Positions 43,722 to 53,469 of a stretch of DNA of 64,000 nucleotides are shown piece by piece; within the stretch, counting starts at the first letter, position 1, and every line of letters begins with the position of its first letter. The position numbers were made by a program, and so were the translations under genes. Origin of the DNA: Tigriopus japonicus (lineage: Eukaryota; Arthropoda; Copepoda; Harpacticoida; Harpacticidae). The notes beneath the pieces were generated by a model. The model did not search any database. It was not told the origin of the DNA and was given only the letters and a program-made list of their open reading frames with translations. Location: assembly GCA_010645155.1 (NCBI GenBank), contig CM021316.1, positions 2,094,262 to 2,158,261 of the forward strand, written 5' to 3'.

Positions 43722-44264
43722 CAGGGTTAGGCAGAATTAGTGAAACATGGATATTGTGAAATAACTCTTTACCAACAAGGTCAAAAGGAAAGGATTGCTC
43801 TGAGAAGTTGGTTCGCATAGAACATACTATGACATAATGGAAAATTATTTGTTATGTACCCCTCTGAGCCAAACCACCGCCCTGAACGTCTTGATATCAA
43901 TGTTACAACTTGCACGCACCCATTCCTCCTCTTGGCTATCATCTCATGCTGCTTCAACTATAACCGAAAGTGGTCCTTGTTACCCTTCTTGGCCTTTTCT
44001 ACATCTAACCACAAGTAATTGGGACAAATTTTAGTCTTTGGCCATCTTGACTATGGATCACGCCGGATTTCATGTAATCTTAAAGGTAGTGGTCACAAAC
44101 AACGTGGGAGTCCTCACCCTCTTTTTGCCACCTTGCCCAGGGTTCCATGACAATTTTCCTGTATGTTGTCATGGTTTTTAACCTATCATTTCAAATTGTG
44201 GCTCACACCAAGGGCCCTAATCATGATCTTGAATCTAATGTTTCACTAATTCTGCCTAACCCTG
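43722..44264. mobile_element. TA-flanked Tc1/IS630-like element with transposase relic
   Basis: TA at 43720-43721 and 44265-44266 flanks inverted ends CAGGGTTAGGCAGAATTAGT, continuing GAAAC, at both sides (25 bp, perfect). On the plus strand, 44034-44155 reads LAILTMDHAGFHVILK, a gap, then GVLTLFLPPCPGF, resembling the second DDE block (D-x-x-x-x-H, then L-P-P) of the IS630-Tc1-mariner superfamily, after a stop codon. It is therefore a deletion derivative of an autonomous element. Removing it with one TA restores an open frame in the host recombinase. Confidence 0.85.
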
Positions 44265-44340
44265 TATACCCATGAAACTTGTGTATTGCTCCTATTGCTG
44301 AGGAGGCTAACGTAACGGAAGACACGGATTCGTTAGTTGT

Positions 44341-44731
44341 GGCGAGGTCTGCGAGATAACACCACAGACCACATAATGGCTAGACCTCACTTTGTGCGAG
44401 AAAAAGGTGGACAACTTTGCTTCATCAGCTGGTACATAACACTTCACCCTAAAATGGTGGGAATTTCGAACTTTTCAAATTTTTGCCAGCGTGGCCAAAT
44501 CCTGAACAAACTCAACGTACCGTACGTACTTTGTTTTTGACTCGAGCGAGCGTCGTTACTTCTAAGCACGCGGTCGCCCTGAGATTTTGAAGCTATCGCA
44601 GCTGGGCCAAGTGGTGTCACTTTTCTCTCGCCGACGGAACGGGCCAATGCGACATCTAGTCATTCATGGACGTCTCGGGTCAAGATATCCATGCTTGGCC
44701 ACACTTCCAGTGAGGGAGACTCCCAACCCTA
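44341..44731. other. Spacer between mobile elements
   Basis: May contain more of the tyrosine-recombinase element upstream of its recognisable part, but I cannot support coding sequence here. Confidence 0.35.
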
Positions 44732-44739
44732 CGAGGGAC

Positions 44740-45931
44740 TAGAGCTGTGCATCGGATCCGAAAGGTCCCCAAAATCCAATCCGAACTTGATTTCTTTAAT
44801 CCGAATCCGAATCCGAGAGCTTCCATTCAATCCGAACGAATCCGAATCCGAAAATCTTCTGCCCAATCCGAACGAATCCGAATCCGAAAATTTGGCGCAA
44901 AATCCGAAAAAAATCCGAAAATTTGGCGAAAATCCGAAAAAAATCCGAAAATTTGGCGAAAATCCGAAAAAAATCCGAAATTTTTTTTTGCTAATTCCGA
45001 TTTAAATCTGATTATTTTGTTATTTTGGCCTAAATTGGAAATAACACTTTCAACTAGAAGTGCCAAAAACATATTATTTTAAATATAATATATCTTTTTA
45101 ATATTTCCACGTTTAGCCTTGATTTTTTTTAACATTTTGGCATTTTCCAGGAAAAAATAAGCATTTTCTTGTTTTTTGGCAAAATATTTCAGGACAATTA
45201 GAGCAAATTAATGAATGCTCTTTGCACAATAGAATTTCCCAAAATGAACCAAATATGTTAAAATGTTTATGAAAAGGTATTGATTCAAAAAATCACAATC
45301 ATATCAACAGTCAAATGCAGAAAAAACTGCGTAATTGAATGGGGTGAAAACATTTTTATCTTTAAATCAGTTTGGTGTCAAGTGGGCTGATATTTACGCA
45401 CTTAATTGCAATCCAGGGGTGAATACTTGGCAAAATCTTTACTTTATTCAAATAGGATGGTTTTGCTTTGAACACGTTTTGTAACTTTTTGATGCTTTTT
45501 TACTACAAAACCTTTCTATGATTCTCTTAATATAGAAATATTTGATCTCAATGCTCTCATTTAATTGGTAAAATCTGAAACATTAAAATACCTTGTGGAG
45601 TCATTAAAAAATTCAGAGTTGAAGGCAGGAGATTGCATTTAAATCATCAAACAAAAAAGGTCTCATAATGAAAATATTGTGAATTGAAATAAAAAAATAA
45701 AATGAAAAATTCGGATTGGTTTCGGATTACGTCGGATCCGAAATTTTTTTCGCAAATCCGAATCCGAATCCGACAGGTTTTGGCAAATCCGAACGAATCC
45801 GAATCCGAAATTCGCGCTAAAATCCGAACGAATCCGAATCCGAAAATTCTTGCGTCAATCCGAACGAATCCGAATCCGATCGGATTCGGATCCGATCGGA
45901 TCCGACTTTTCGGATCCGATGAACAGCTCTA
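44740..45931. mobile_element. hAT-like element with AATCCGA satellite, 8-bp target duplication CGAGGGAC
   Basis: Direct repeat CGAGGGAC at 44732-44739 and 45932-45939. The TIRs read TAGAGCTGTGCATCGGATCC at the left and TAGAGCTGTTCATCGGATCC (reverse complement) at the right, both continuing GAAA: one mismatch in 24. TAGAGNTG-type ends with an 8-bp duplication are typical of hAT. Runs of AATCCGAACGAATCCGA and AAAAATCCGAAAATTTGGCG occupy 44765-44985 and 45745-45900. The central 0.7 kb is AT-rich and non-coding. Confidence 0.92.
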
Positions 45932-46002
45932 CGAGGGACCCTTGCGGCACAACTCTGAAGTTGAAATCGAAAAACAGGTATTGCGCGCATGCTCAACCAG
46001 AA

Positions 46003-46955
46003 ACCTCTCACCACAGGACGCGAACTTCAGCTGACGCAAAGCCCAATGAGGCCCTTAAAACGGTGCGGCTCTGCAGTGAATTTGAATGAAATTGCCAAAA
46101 GACGATAGAGTAAGGTGTTTGATAGAAAACATCACTACAGAACAAAGTTACAGCATGAGATAGCGCTCCTTTTCCTGCCATTAATTTCTATACTGATGTT
46201 TTCTGTTCTCCGGAATTAGTCGAAACTGAGCTGCTTCAGATCAATGTCTCGCACAAAACTGAGAATGGATCTCAAGTAAACGCATGTATTACTTGAATAT
46301 AATAATACCAGCTTCAGACAATGGGTTCAATTATACACGGATGAAGTTTCATGAAAATTGAGCGTGTTTTTGGAAAAGTGTGGCCCTGTTATTAACAATG
46401 AAACTTACACCCAAAGCATCCACACTCTTCCCCATAAAAACATCATTTCTAGTCATTATTTTACCGTCTGAAATGCTTGAAGTCCATTAGATGCCAAATA
46501 TCAACATTTTGACAGGCCAAACCGAGAGGAAGCACACTATTGAACAAATTATTCATCAACTTATAGTTGAGTTGTTGATGCTTCCCTCCGAATGATTATT
46601 CATGCAGAATGCAGTAAAGAACAGATCACATTCATCGAGCACTATATTCTTCACTTTGATAGTGTTGTTAGGTACTTATAATCTGAAACCATTTGTATTT
46701 CAGGATAAGTAGAACAGGGTTGATAATGAGTGATGAACGTGATTCACCCAAGAGTGGCTTGCATTTAATTATCTCTAAGAGACAGATAAACATACCAGAA
46801 TGATGTCTAGACAATTTATTCACTGATTTATTATGAAATATTGAATATCGAGTCCATAACACTCACCTATCGTTCAGTCCATAGGGCCTCATTGGGCTCT
46901 CAAAAACAACAACAAACAGCTGTCTTCGCATCCTCTTCTGTAAGTATATCCATGG
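46003..46955. mobile_element. TIR repeat family B, copy 2
   Basis: Second copy of the repeat at 21709-22933, same orientation, without the nested 270-bp MITE. Its sub-terminal inverted repeat is the clearest: AGCCCAATGAGGCCCT at the left and its exact reverse complement at the right, with AGGACGCGAA/AGGATGCGAA further out. Non-coding. Confidence 0.78.
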
Positions 46956-48174
46956 CTCAACCAAGCCCACTGGGCTCAAATCGACTAAGTCCATCTCGGT
47001 TTCAAATTTGAAAGTAATCATCAATAGATGGCGGTGTTGACCATCAAAGACGCTTCTGGTTGGAATTTGCTTCTCTACCGGGATAAATGTCAACTAACAT
47101 GAGAATCGGAGTTTCTTAGGGAATCATTGAAGTTGCCGTTTTGGTGCCATGAGAGACAGGTTCAAAGTTGCATTTTCAAATAGAATCTTAGATATCGGAG
47201 AACTTCACTTAGCATTGAATTTATAAATGGTGCGTCAACATCACAATTTTTTGGGTGGTTAATTTGTCCAAGTTGCTAAACTGTTTTTTAAACGGCAACC
47301 CTGTCCATGGAGCAACCGAGGAATAAAGGGATGGCCTTCAGTGTGGCCACTTGATAGGAATGTTGAACAAATTTCCGGAATTGAACATCGGGGATGGAAA
47401 CAAAAAGCCCAGCCATTAATTAAAGACTTCAAATGATATTTTGCTTTAAAACACACGGGACAATGTTCTTTTGCTTTTGAAAAGATACAGCTAGTTCAAT
47501 ATGATGATATGATATGTGTATTTTTTCAAAACGCTTTTTTCACTTTACACTTCAGTCACAATGCATGCAAGATCACAACATCTCAAGTTCATAGATATCC
47601 CCAGATGTGACACACTACCAGGTCTTAAAAGACTACTTTTTGCTGAAGACACAGAATGTGGGGAAAGTTGTTGAATTTCCACTTTTCCAGTTTTCAGCTT
47701 AGTATGTCCAAATTTACATGCTCCACACATGAAAATCTTTGTTTGTATTGGGATAAATTACATGTTGCAGACATATAAACAAATTTCAAATTTGAGTTCT
47801 GATATTTCTTAGGGGTTTTAATTGCTTATTAATGCAATAAACACAATTGCTCTTAGCATGCAATTATTTGACATGTAAATGATAATAGTCCTTCTGCCAA
47901 ACCCCTCGTTTGGAAATAAGATATTGTCTTGAAATATCTTATCAAATCATTTTGAAGGTGGAAATAAGTTTGGTGGCTGTAAAAGCAGATGGCTATGAGT
48001 AATTAGTTTGGACATACTTGTTTTTCAGCAGTAACTGAATGCAGTACAACAACAAACTGTGACTTTTCCTTCAAAACAAAGCACCCATTTAGCTCAGTTT
48101 GTCATATCTGTGTATGTCTGTGCTTGAGTTCTGATTCACTGAGTTTGAAAAAAAAACGACTAAGTCCATCTCGG
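46956..48174. other. Spacer with a short dispersed repeat
   Basis: The segment 46982-47050 (CGACTAAGTCCATCTCGG, then TTTCAAAT and TCAATAGATGG) recurs at 48157-48174 plus 49129-49170, where it is split by the next element. No gene is recognised in the rest. Confidence 0.5.
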
Positions 48175-49128
48175 GGTTATCTTTTACTTGAACGGACCTA
48201 GAAGTAAGGACGAGCGCACGCGTCCGTCTCCTGCTTTGAGAAAGGGACACCTGAAGTAGTATGGACAGCCAAGCATGGAGTTAAAGTTAAGGTGTTGGGT
48301 TTAAAAAGCTTAATTGTTACAGGCTGACATATTAGATTAGGAATCCTTATTTCCAAATATTACAAAAAAACAATAAAATCAAGAGGTTTGTTGCTCAGGC
48401 AAAAACATAACCTGTATATCTACTCATGATTATTGGATCAATCACGTTTTACATTTGTTCTACTCTTATATGTTGTCAAGGGTAGTCCATTATCAACTTC
48501 CCCTTGATTTTAGCGCGTAATTTATGACAAAAAATATTATTGGCACAAACAATAGGAAAAGAAAAAGGTATTTACGAAATATTTTGTTTACGTCTAAAAA
48601 GTTCAGTCACTCTTAAGCTTTATAATGTGCGGTCAAAGCTAGGATGATTTTTTAGAAAAGAGCGCGCGTAATTTGAGTGGGAGAGTAACCACTGAATACA
48701 AGATCATAGTTTCTAATTAAGTCAATCAATTTCACTTAGACTTGCTATAGCTATACTTAGGGATATTCCTTTAACTGATATTTCTTCATCATCGGTGCGC
48801 CATTATTGTGTTTACGTAATTATTTGTTTGGCATGGGACAATAAATACGGTTGACTCGGTATTGGGTTCTCTTCATTTTTGGCGCCATTAAAATCGTGAT
48901 TCTTCGAGACATTCTTAGTACCTTTGCATTTTATATCGTTTTTACTCCATTTTTTGAGAACTTTTGAGATTTCTAATGTGATTTGTCAACCTTTAACAAT
49001 CAAACTTTTTAAATCTAACCCATTACCTTAACTTCCTCCTTGGCTGTCCATACTACAGTAGGTGTCCCTTTTGCAAAGCAAACGCTGGACGCGTGCGCTT
49101 TCTAGGTCCGTTCAAGTAAAAGATAACC
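48175..49128. mobile_element. Long-TIR element, 8-bp target duplication CATCTCGG
   Basis: Direct repeat CATCTCGG at 48167-48174 and 49129-49136. Terminal inverted repeats of about 125 bp begin GGTTATCTTTTACTTGAACG at both ends and continue GACCTAGAA; they include GGGACACCT and GTAGTATGGACAGCCAAG. The centre is AT-rich and non-coding. The 8-bp duplication with GG...CC ends could be Merlin-like or an atypical hAT; the superfamily is unsettled. The related unoccupied sequence at 46982-47050 acts as an empty site. Confidence 0.88.
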
Positions 49129-49199
49129 CATCTCGGTACCGAATTTCAAATATCCGTCAATAGATGGACCTTCAAGGTTGGGAATCTAGGCGCTTCGCG

Positions 49200-50130
49200 C
49201 CTATATCTATGCTGGCGCCATCGCGATCCTCTGCCGAGGGCCTGACGGCGTCGTCTTGCATGGTAAGACATTACAGGGTTACCACGCGTACTGTAGCCTA
49301 TGTAACCTTGACCAAAAAATCGAGTACTTCCGTGAAGTAAAGGCTGACCAAGCTGACAGGGAGGACCAAAATTGCTTCTTTGAGGCAATAGCTGAGTTTA
49401 TATACCCTGTGACAACTTGAGTTGTGACAGAATTTTTCGCTACCACACGCCATTGACTTCAATTGCAAACTCGAAAGTACATAAGTTAGGAAAAAAAATC
49501 CTGTGTCAAAAGCTATGAAAGAGTTTTGCGACGGGGTTTACAAGCTTAGCTTTCTTTGAACGATTTCTTGTGGCAACTTACGTACTTTCGTGTTTGCAAA
49601 TGAAACCAACGGCGTGTGGTAACGTAAAATTTCTGTAACAACTCAAATTGTCACAGGGTATATAAACTCAGCTATTATCTGAACCTTCTTTACTTGTTGG
49701 GGATTTTAACTATCCAAACATTAACTGGGCTATGTGTTCTGGACAATCAAAGGACGATGAAGCCTTCGTGGAGTCGGTCCAGAAAAGCATGATGGTGCAA
49801 ATGGTCCACCTTCAGACGCATCAGCATGGAAATACATTGGATCTCCTTTTTACCAATATGCCTGAAAAGGTAGCTTACCTCAGCGTGAGGGATGACTTAT
49901 CTCTGAGTGATCACTTCCCCTTAGAGGTTGGAATAGTGAAGTGTGGCAATTTTGAAAAAAACATCGGAGGTCGTTTATTATTACTCTAGAGCCCACTTTT
50001 CAGATTTTCGGAGTTTTTGGATGGGCATGATTGGTCTACTTTGTTCCAATGTTGCTCCATCATCCAAGCATGGTTATTTTTGAAACAATGCCTCCTCAGC
50101 AGAATGGATTACTAAATCCCAAAGAGGCTG
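49200..50130 (+). pseudogene. LINE endonuclease fragment, interrupted by a MITE
   Basis: Reading across the MITE at 49391-49672 gives the C-terminal half of a LINE apurinic-like endonuclease: FFEAILSEPSLLVGDFNYPN, then INWAM, TLDLLFTN and LSLSDHFPLEVGI (GDFN and SDH motifs). At 50000-50130 the linker to the reverse transcriptase follows (FLDGHDWSTLFQC). It resembles CR1/L2 or Jockey-type elements. No reverse transcriptase is in the window. Stops and the insertion show it is dead. Confidence 0.75.
49391..49672. mobile_element. TA-flanked hairpin MITE, 282 bp
   Basis: Inverted arms of about 100 bp start GCTGAGTTTATATACCCTGT at both ends and share TACCACACGCC and GAAAGTAC. Nearly the whole element would fold into a hairpin. 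It is flanked by TA at 49389-49390 and 49673-49674. Removing it with one TA joins GAG-GCA-ATA-TTA-TCT in frame in the LINE endonuclease. Confidence 0.88.
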
Positions 50131-50150
50131 AGATGCGAGCGCAATGAGAC

Positions 50151-50222
50151 ATGCAGGGGGAAGTTTAAGTGATCTCTTCAAAAATCTTATCGCGGGCGGA
50201 TAAAAGAAGAGAAAAGGCTTGT
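50151..50222 (-). repeat. Inverted copy of a LINE segment
   Basis: The 72-bp segment is the reverse complement, about 90% identical, of 50714-50786, which belongs to the LINE linker region. The two arms flank the MITE at 50250-50675 almost symmetrically. Confidence 0.8.
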
Positions 50223-50249
50223 TCGTCAATGTAAGATTTTGGTCAGTGC

Positions 50250-50675
50250 AAGGGTTTTCGCGTTTTACAGACCGCCCTTATGACTTAGATGCTACAAAAA
50301 ATGTCGAATTGCAAGTTTGGACATTTTGACTCTCGGTTTTGTAAGAATTTGCAAAATTATTCTTTTGATTAAAAAATGGCAAGCACTTAAAAAAAGACCT
50401 TTGATATTGAAAAGAAACACGTACAAAACACGGCATTTTGTTTGGTACCTTGATGGTTTTGGAGCTTTACAATACAAATCAGTGCTTATAACATCACTTA
50501 CACTTGTACTTACCCAAAAAAAGTGGCCTTTTCTTGAGAATTTTCTCGTGCAAGAACGAGCAAATACAGTGTGCATTTTTTTCCAAAATCCTAACCAAAG
50601 GTGTTCAAACTTGCAGTTCGACATTTTTCATGGCATCTAATTCACAAGGGCGGTCTGTAAATTGCGAAAACCCTT
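50250..50675. mobile_element. Long-TIR MITE, 426 bp
   Basis: The ends are inverted repeats of about 90 bp: AAGGGTTTTCGCGTTTTACA at the left and AAGGGTTTTCGCAATTTACA (reverse complement) at the right, both followed by GACCGCCCTT, then ATGTCGAA and TGCAAGTTTG. Non-coding. No clear target duplication. Confidence 0.82.
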
Positions 50676-50990
50676 AAACTTCCCAAATTCTCACCAGCCA
50701 CCCACTGTTGCCAAACAAGCCTTTTCTCTTCTTTCATCCGCCCGCGATAAGATTTTTGAAGAGATCACTCAAACCTCCCCTTGCATATCCCATAGACCCT
50801 TGTGGTTGAATAAAGATTTGCTCAAAGAGATCAGAAAAAAGGACAAAAATGGAGGCAAGCTAAACGCATTGGTCGTGCCAAAGACAAGGAGGAATTCCAA
50901 CGCATGAAGAAACAAATACAGAGCAAGGTGAAACAAGCCAAGATAGACTATGAAGACAACACTTTTGAAGACAAAGTTTTTAACTAGTTT
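50676..50990 (+). pseudogene. LINE linker fragment downstream of the endonuclease
   Basis: Plus-strand frames read HRPLWLNKDLLKEIRKKDKN and, after a one-base shift, KRIGRAKDKEEFQRMKKQIQ then SKVKQAKIDYEDN. This W-x-n-x-x-L...K-rich pattern is typical of the region between endonuclease and reverse transcriptase in CR1/Jockey-type LINEs. It ends near 50990. Confidence 0.65.
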
Positions 50991-51583
50991 TGGCAAGTAG
51001 CAGAAAAATATATTTTGCGTCGATTTCAGCAAAATTAAAGTCAAAATATAGATTCAAATATTCACTAATGGGCATAATAGCCGCTACAGTCCCTTTTTTG
51101 TATTTGAAAAAGTAGCATTTTTCTAGCATTTTCCATTTTCCAACTAACATTTTTCTAGCATTGATTTGAATTAAAGTAGCATCGTCGCTCCAAAAAAAGT
51201 TGGCCACCCTGCTAAGAAACTAGGCAACCCTTCTTATCAAAGTAAACGCTAAATGCTAGGATAATGGAGTAAGTTAAACAATCGAAAATGCATTTAACTC
51301 TTTTGATGCTACATCTTGAACAGCTGTTCGGTCGGTGTTCATACTACGTGTACAACTGGAACAAACTGGAAAGCGAGCGTTTCATTCAGCTGAGAAAGAT
51401 CGAGAGAGAGGATCGCTCACGCTCACCTACGGATGCAGTAATAATGTACGTACGTATGACATTCATCAACATCACAACATCATCTTTCAAGGGCTTTCTA
51501 TTTTCCTTCCAGCCATTGATCCCCATTCTCATCCCAGTTTCCTTGGTCCTTTTTCGGGACTGACCTGTCTTCTTTGAAGCAAA
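50991..51583. other. Intergenic, upstream of the ABHD10-like gene
   Basis: Short repeats of the word TTTTTCTAGCATT (51110-51170) and a GGCCACCCTG terminus-like sequence near 51202 hint at another decayed element. The presumed promoter and 5' UTR of the next gene are at 51290-51583. Confidence 0.4.
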
Positions 51584-52611
51584 ATGACATTACTTCTCCG
51601 ATCGTTGGCAATGCGAGGACGATGGAGTCCAATCTCCGGATCAACCTGGCTGCCCTTTATCGGACAGAATCCGCAGCCTCGAGGCCTGGCCTCGCAAGCC
51701 ATCCGCGATTTGGCCTTGCCCAACGGTCGATTTGTCCGCTACAAACAGATTCCGGGCTCGAACCAACCCACCATTGTGTATGTGCCCGGTTTGCATTCGT
51801 ACTCCCACATGCACGGCATGCTGTCCACGTGTCTGCTCCGGTAACATAAATAGCAAAACCTACATTCAAGAGTTTGTGGACGGGCCGATTTTGTTATTTC
51901 AGATATTGTGACGTGAATAACTACCCATTCATCACTTATGACCACGAGTGCATGGGTGAAAGCCGGGATGGGGATGCCAAATCATTGCTTTTCTCCCATT
52001 GGTGAGTGTTTTTACCTGGCCTTTCTGATGACAGAAAGAGACAAAAAATATGGCTTGATTTTATTAGGGTGGAGGATGTTCGAGAGGTGGTGAAGCAACT
52101 GACCGAAGGTCCCGTGGTCTTGGTGAGTTTATCCATGGGAGGCTGGTTGTCGCTCGTGGGAGCCCTCGAGATCCCGGAGCGCATTCATGGTATGGTTTTG
52201 TACGCTCCTGCCCTTAACTATGTCTACCCGTACTACAATCATCATCGCAGCCAATTGACTACTGCCATTCGAGAGCGACTCGATAGTGGCGATATCCATA
52301 TTATTTCCAATTCATACGGCGATGCTCTGCTCAAGAAGGACTTCGCCGAAGATTCACTGAACTACGAACTGAATCTGAACAAGAGCATCCCGCTGAAATG
52401 TCCAATTCGTATCATTCACGGTTTGCAAGATTCCGAAGTCAAACCAGGACAATCCATGGACCTGACCAATGCCTTGGAGAGTCAAGATGTGGACCTGATC
52501 TATCGAAAAAGTAGTGTTCATCAAGCCGTGTCACCCCCGGATATTGAACTTATCCTCAATACGATCGATCGATTGTTCAAGGACAATCCTGTTTACAAGC
52601 CCGTGGCCTGA
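51584..52611 (+). CDS. ABHD10: ABHD10-like alpha/beta hydrolase (mitochondrial acyl-protein thioesterase)
   Basis: Exons 51584-51840, 51903-52001 and 52068-52611; short GT-AG introns of 62 and 66 nt; 299 residues in frame (human 306). ABHD10 is a mitochondrial serine hydrolase that removes S-acyl groups and hydrolyses acyl glucuronides. The nucleophile elbow is VSLSMGGW (human VGSSLGGW) with Ser in G/S-x-S-x-G. The acid is the Asp in HGLQDSEV, and the base is the His in KSSVHQAVSPPDIELILNTI, each in the family position. The N-terminus (MTLLLRSLAMRGRW) is basic and lacks acids, consistent with a mitochondrial presequence. The oxyanion strand reads IVYVPGLHSY. Other small alpha/beta hydrolases are less likely because the C-terminal DVDLIYRKSSVH block matches ABHD10. 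Confidence 0.88.
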
Positions 52612-52896
52612 GAAGTCGCGAAGAAAAGTAATTCCCCTACTTCACCTGCCAAAGAAGTTGAAACGCACTTTTTGTCAGCCCGATTGAATCGTATCTAAAT
52701 CTCAACCGAATCATGAATTGAAATTCATTCAGAAAAATATCGCACAAGGCATCCAAATTCCATTGTTTCACGAGAGAGACCCCCCTTTTGCTCCGGGATT
52801 TATGTTTATCTATTGTTTGTACTCAGGCAAGAAATGCGTTGCAAAGCATTTCCTCATCCAGAGCGATAGTGTTCCGTGAAATGCATCCGATACCAA
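52612..52896. other. Convergent 3' spacer
   Basis: A 285-bp tail-to-tail spacer between the ABHD10-like gene and the small membrane-protein gene. Nothing further is visible. Confidence 0.4.
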
Positions 52897-53292
52897 TCAA
52901 TAACGTCGATGTCGCCGATGCCGTTCTTGCTCAAATTTTTTATCAAACTTTTCTTGCTCGAGCTCCAATCTGCTCCGAAACCGATCCTGGATAACGTGAA
53001 ATCGGCGTTTCCGGAGGATTTCTCGCATCTTGGGGATCAACATTCCGATTCCCAATAATACGGGAATGCCCACCAAAACGGCCAAGCCGAGAATGGCACC
53101 AATTCCCATGATGATGCGATGAATCCAGGTGTAGAAAGTGAGCATTACACGTTTGGCCATGACATCAGAAATGTCTCGCAAGTTTGATGAGGTCCAAACC
53201 TCGGTGACGGCATCACCAACTTGACCAATGGCCGAAACCGTAGTAACATCTTCATAATCATAGTAATTATATTCGTCGTTAATCGACGACAT
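52897..53292 (-). CDS. Small single-pass membrane protein, unrecognised
   Basis: Uninterrupted frame of 131 residues; I do not recognise the family. The N-terminus is acidic and tyrosine-rich (DEYNYYDYED). The middle has a long hydrophobic stretch, about residues 50-86 (FYTWIHRIIMGIGAILGLAV continuing LVGIPVLLGIGML), enough for one long or two short transmembrane helices with many glycines. The C-terminus is strongly basic and probably helical (KMREILRKRRF, then a Glu/Arg-rich part ending RHRRHRRY). The start lies only 178 bp after the SMC3-like stop on the same strand, with an AG splice acceptor near 53352 (TTTTAATAG) in between, so it may be the downstream cistron of a two-gene transcript. 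Its coding status rests on length, composition and position. Confidence 0.6.
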   Translation of the reverse strand: MSSINDEYNYYDYEDVTTVSAIGQVGDAVTEVWTSSNLRDISDVMAKRVMLTFYTWIHRIIMGIGAILGLAVLVGIPVLLGIGMLIPKMREILRKRRFHVIQDRFRSRLELEQEKFDKKFEQERHRRHRRY

Positions 53293-53469
53293 GCCTTTGA
53301 GAGGGTCAAGTTCTTGTTGAATACACCGGGTTCAATTTGACGCATAAGAATCTATTAAAAGAGCAGAGTTTAAATATTGAACAGGAACACACTGTTCCGT
53401 TTCGATAACAAAACAGTACTAATTATCAAACACTAAAATTTGTTCCAATGAATAACATGAAAGAAGGCA

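Larger units (their letters stand above)
41557..44340 (-). pseudogene. Tyrosine-recombinase gene of a mobile element, split by two insertions
   Basis: Minus-strand pieces at about 44340-44265, 43721-43471 and 42001-41557 read together as the catalytic core of a phage-integrase-type tyrosine recombinase, as found in DIRS/Ngaro retrotransposons and Cryptons. The N-terminal-side helix reads SSAIGAIHKFHGY, then NPVDDPSVRTLLQGVRNMSE and QRQPITKDILRSLL. The ARWGG region follows, then ELIIFFPKRKNDPYGR, and finally GLHSGRIGS, the HxxR box, with RRVGWS. A frameshift lies in 41841-41960, and where the nucleophile tyrosine should follow, the sequence reads FFDTL with no obvious Tyr. It is interrupted by elements at 43722-44264 and 42002-43470. 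No reverse transcriptase is visible, so DIRS versus Crypton is undecided. Confidence 0.75.
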
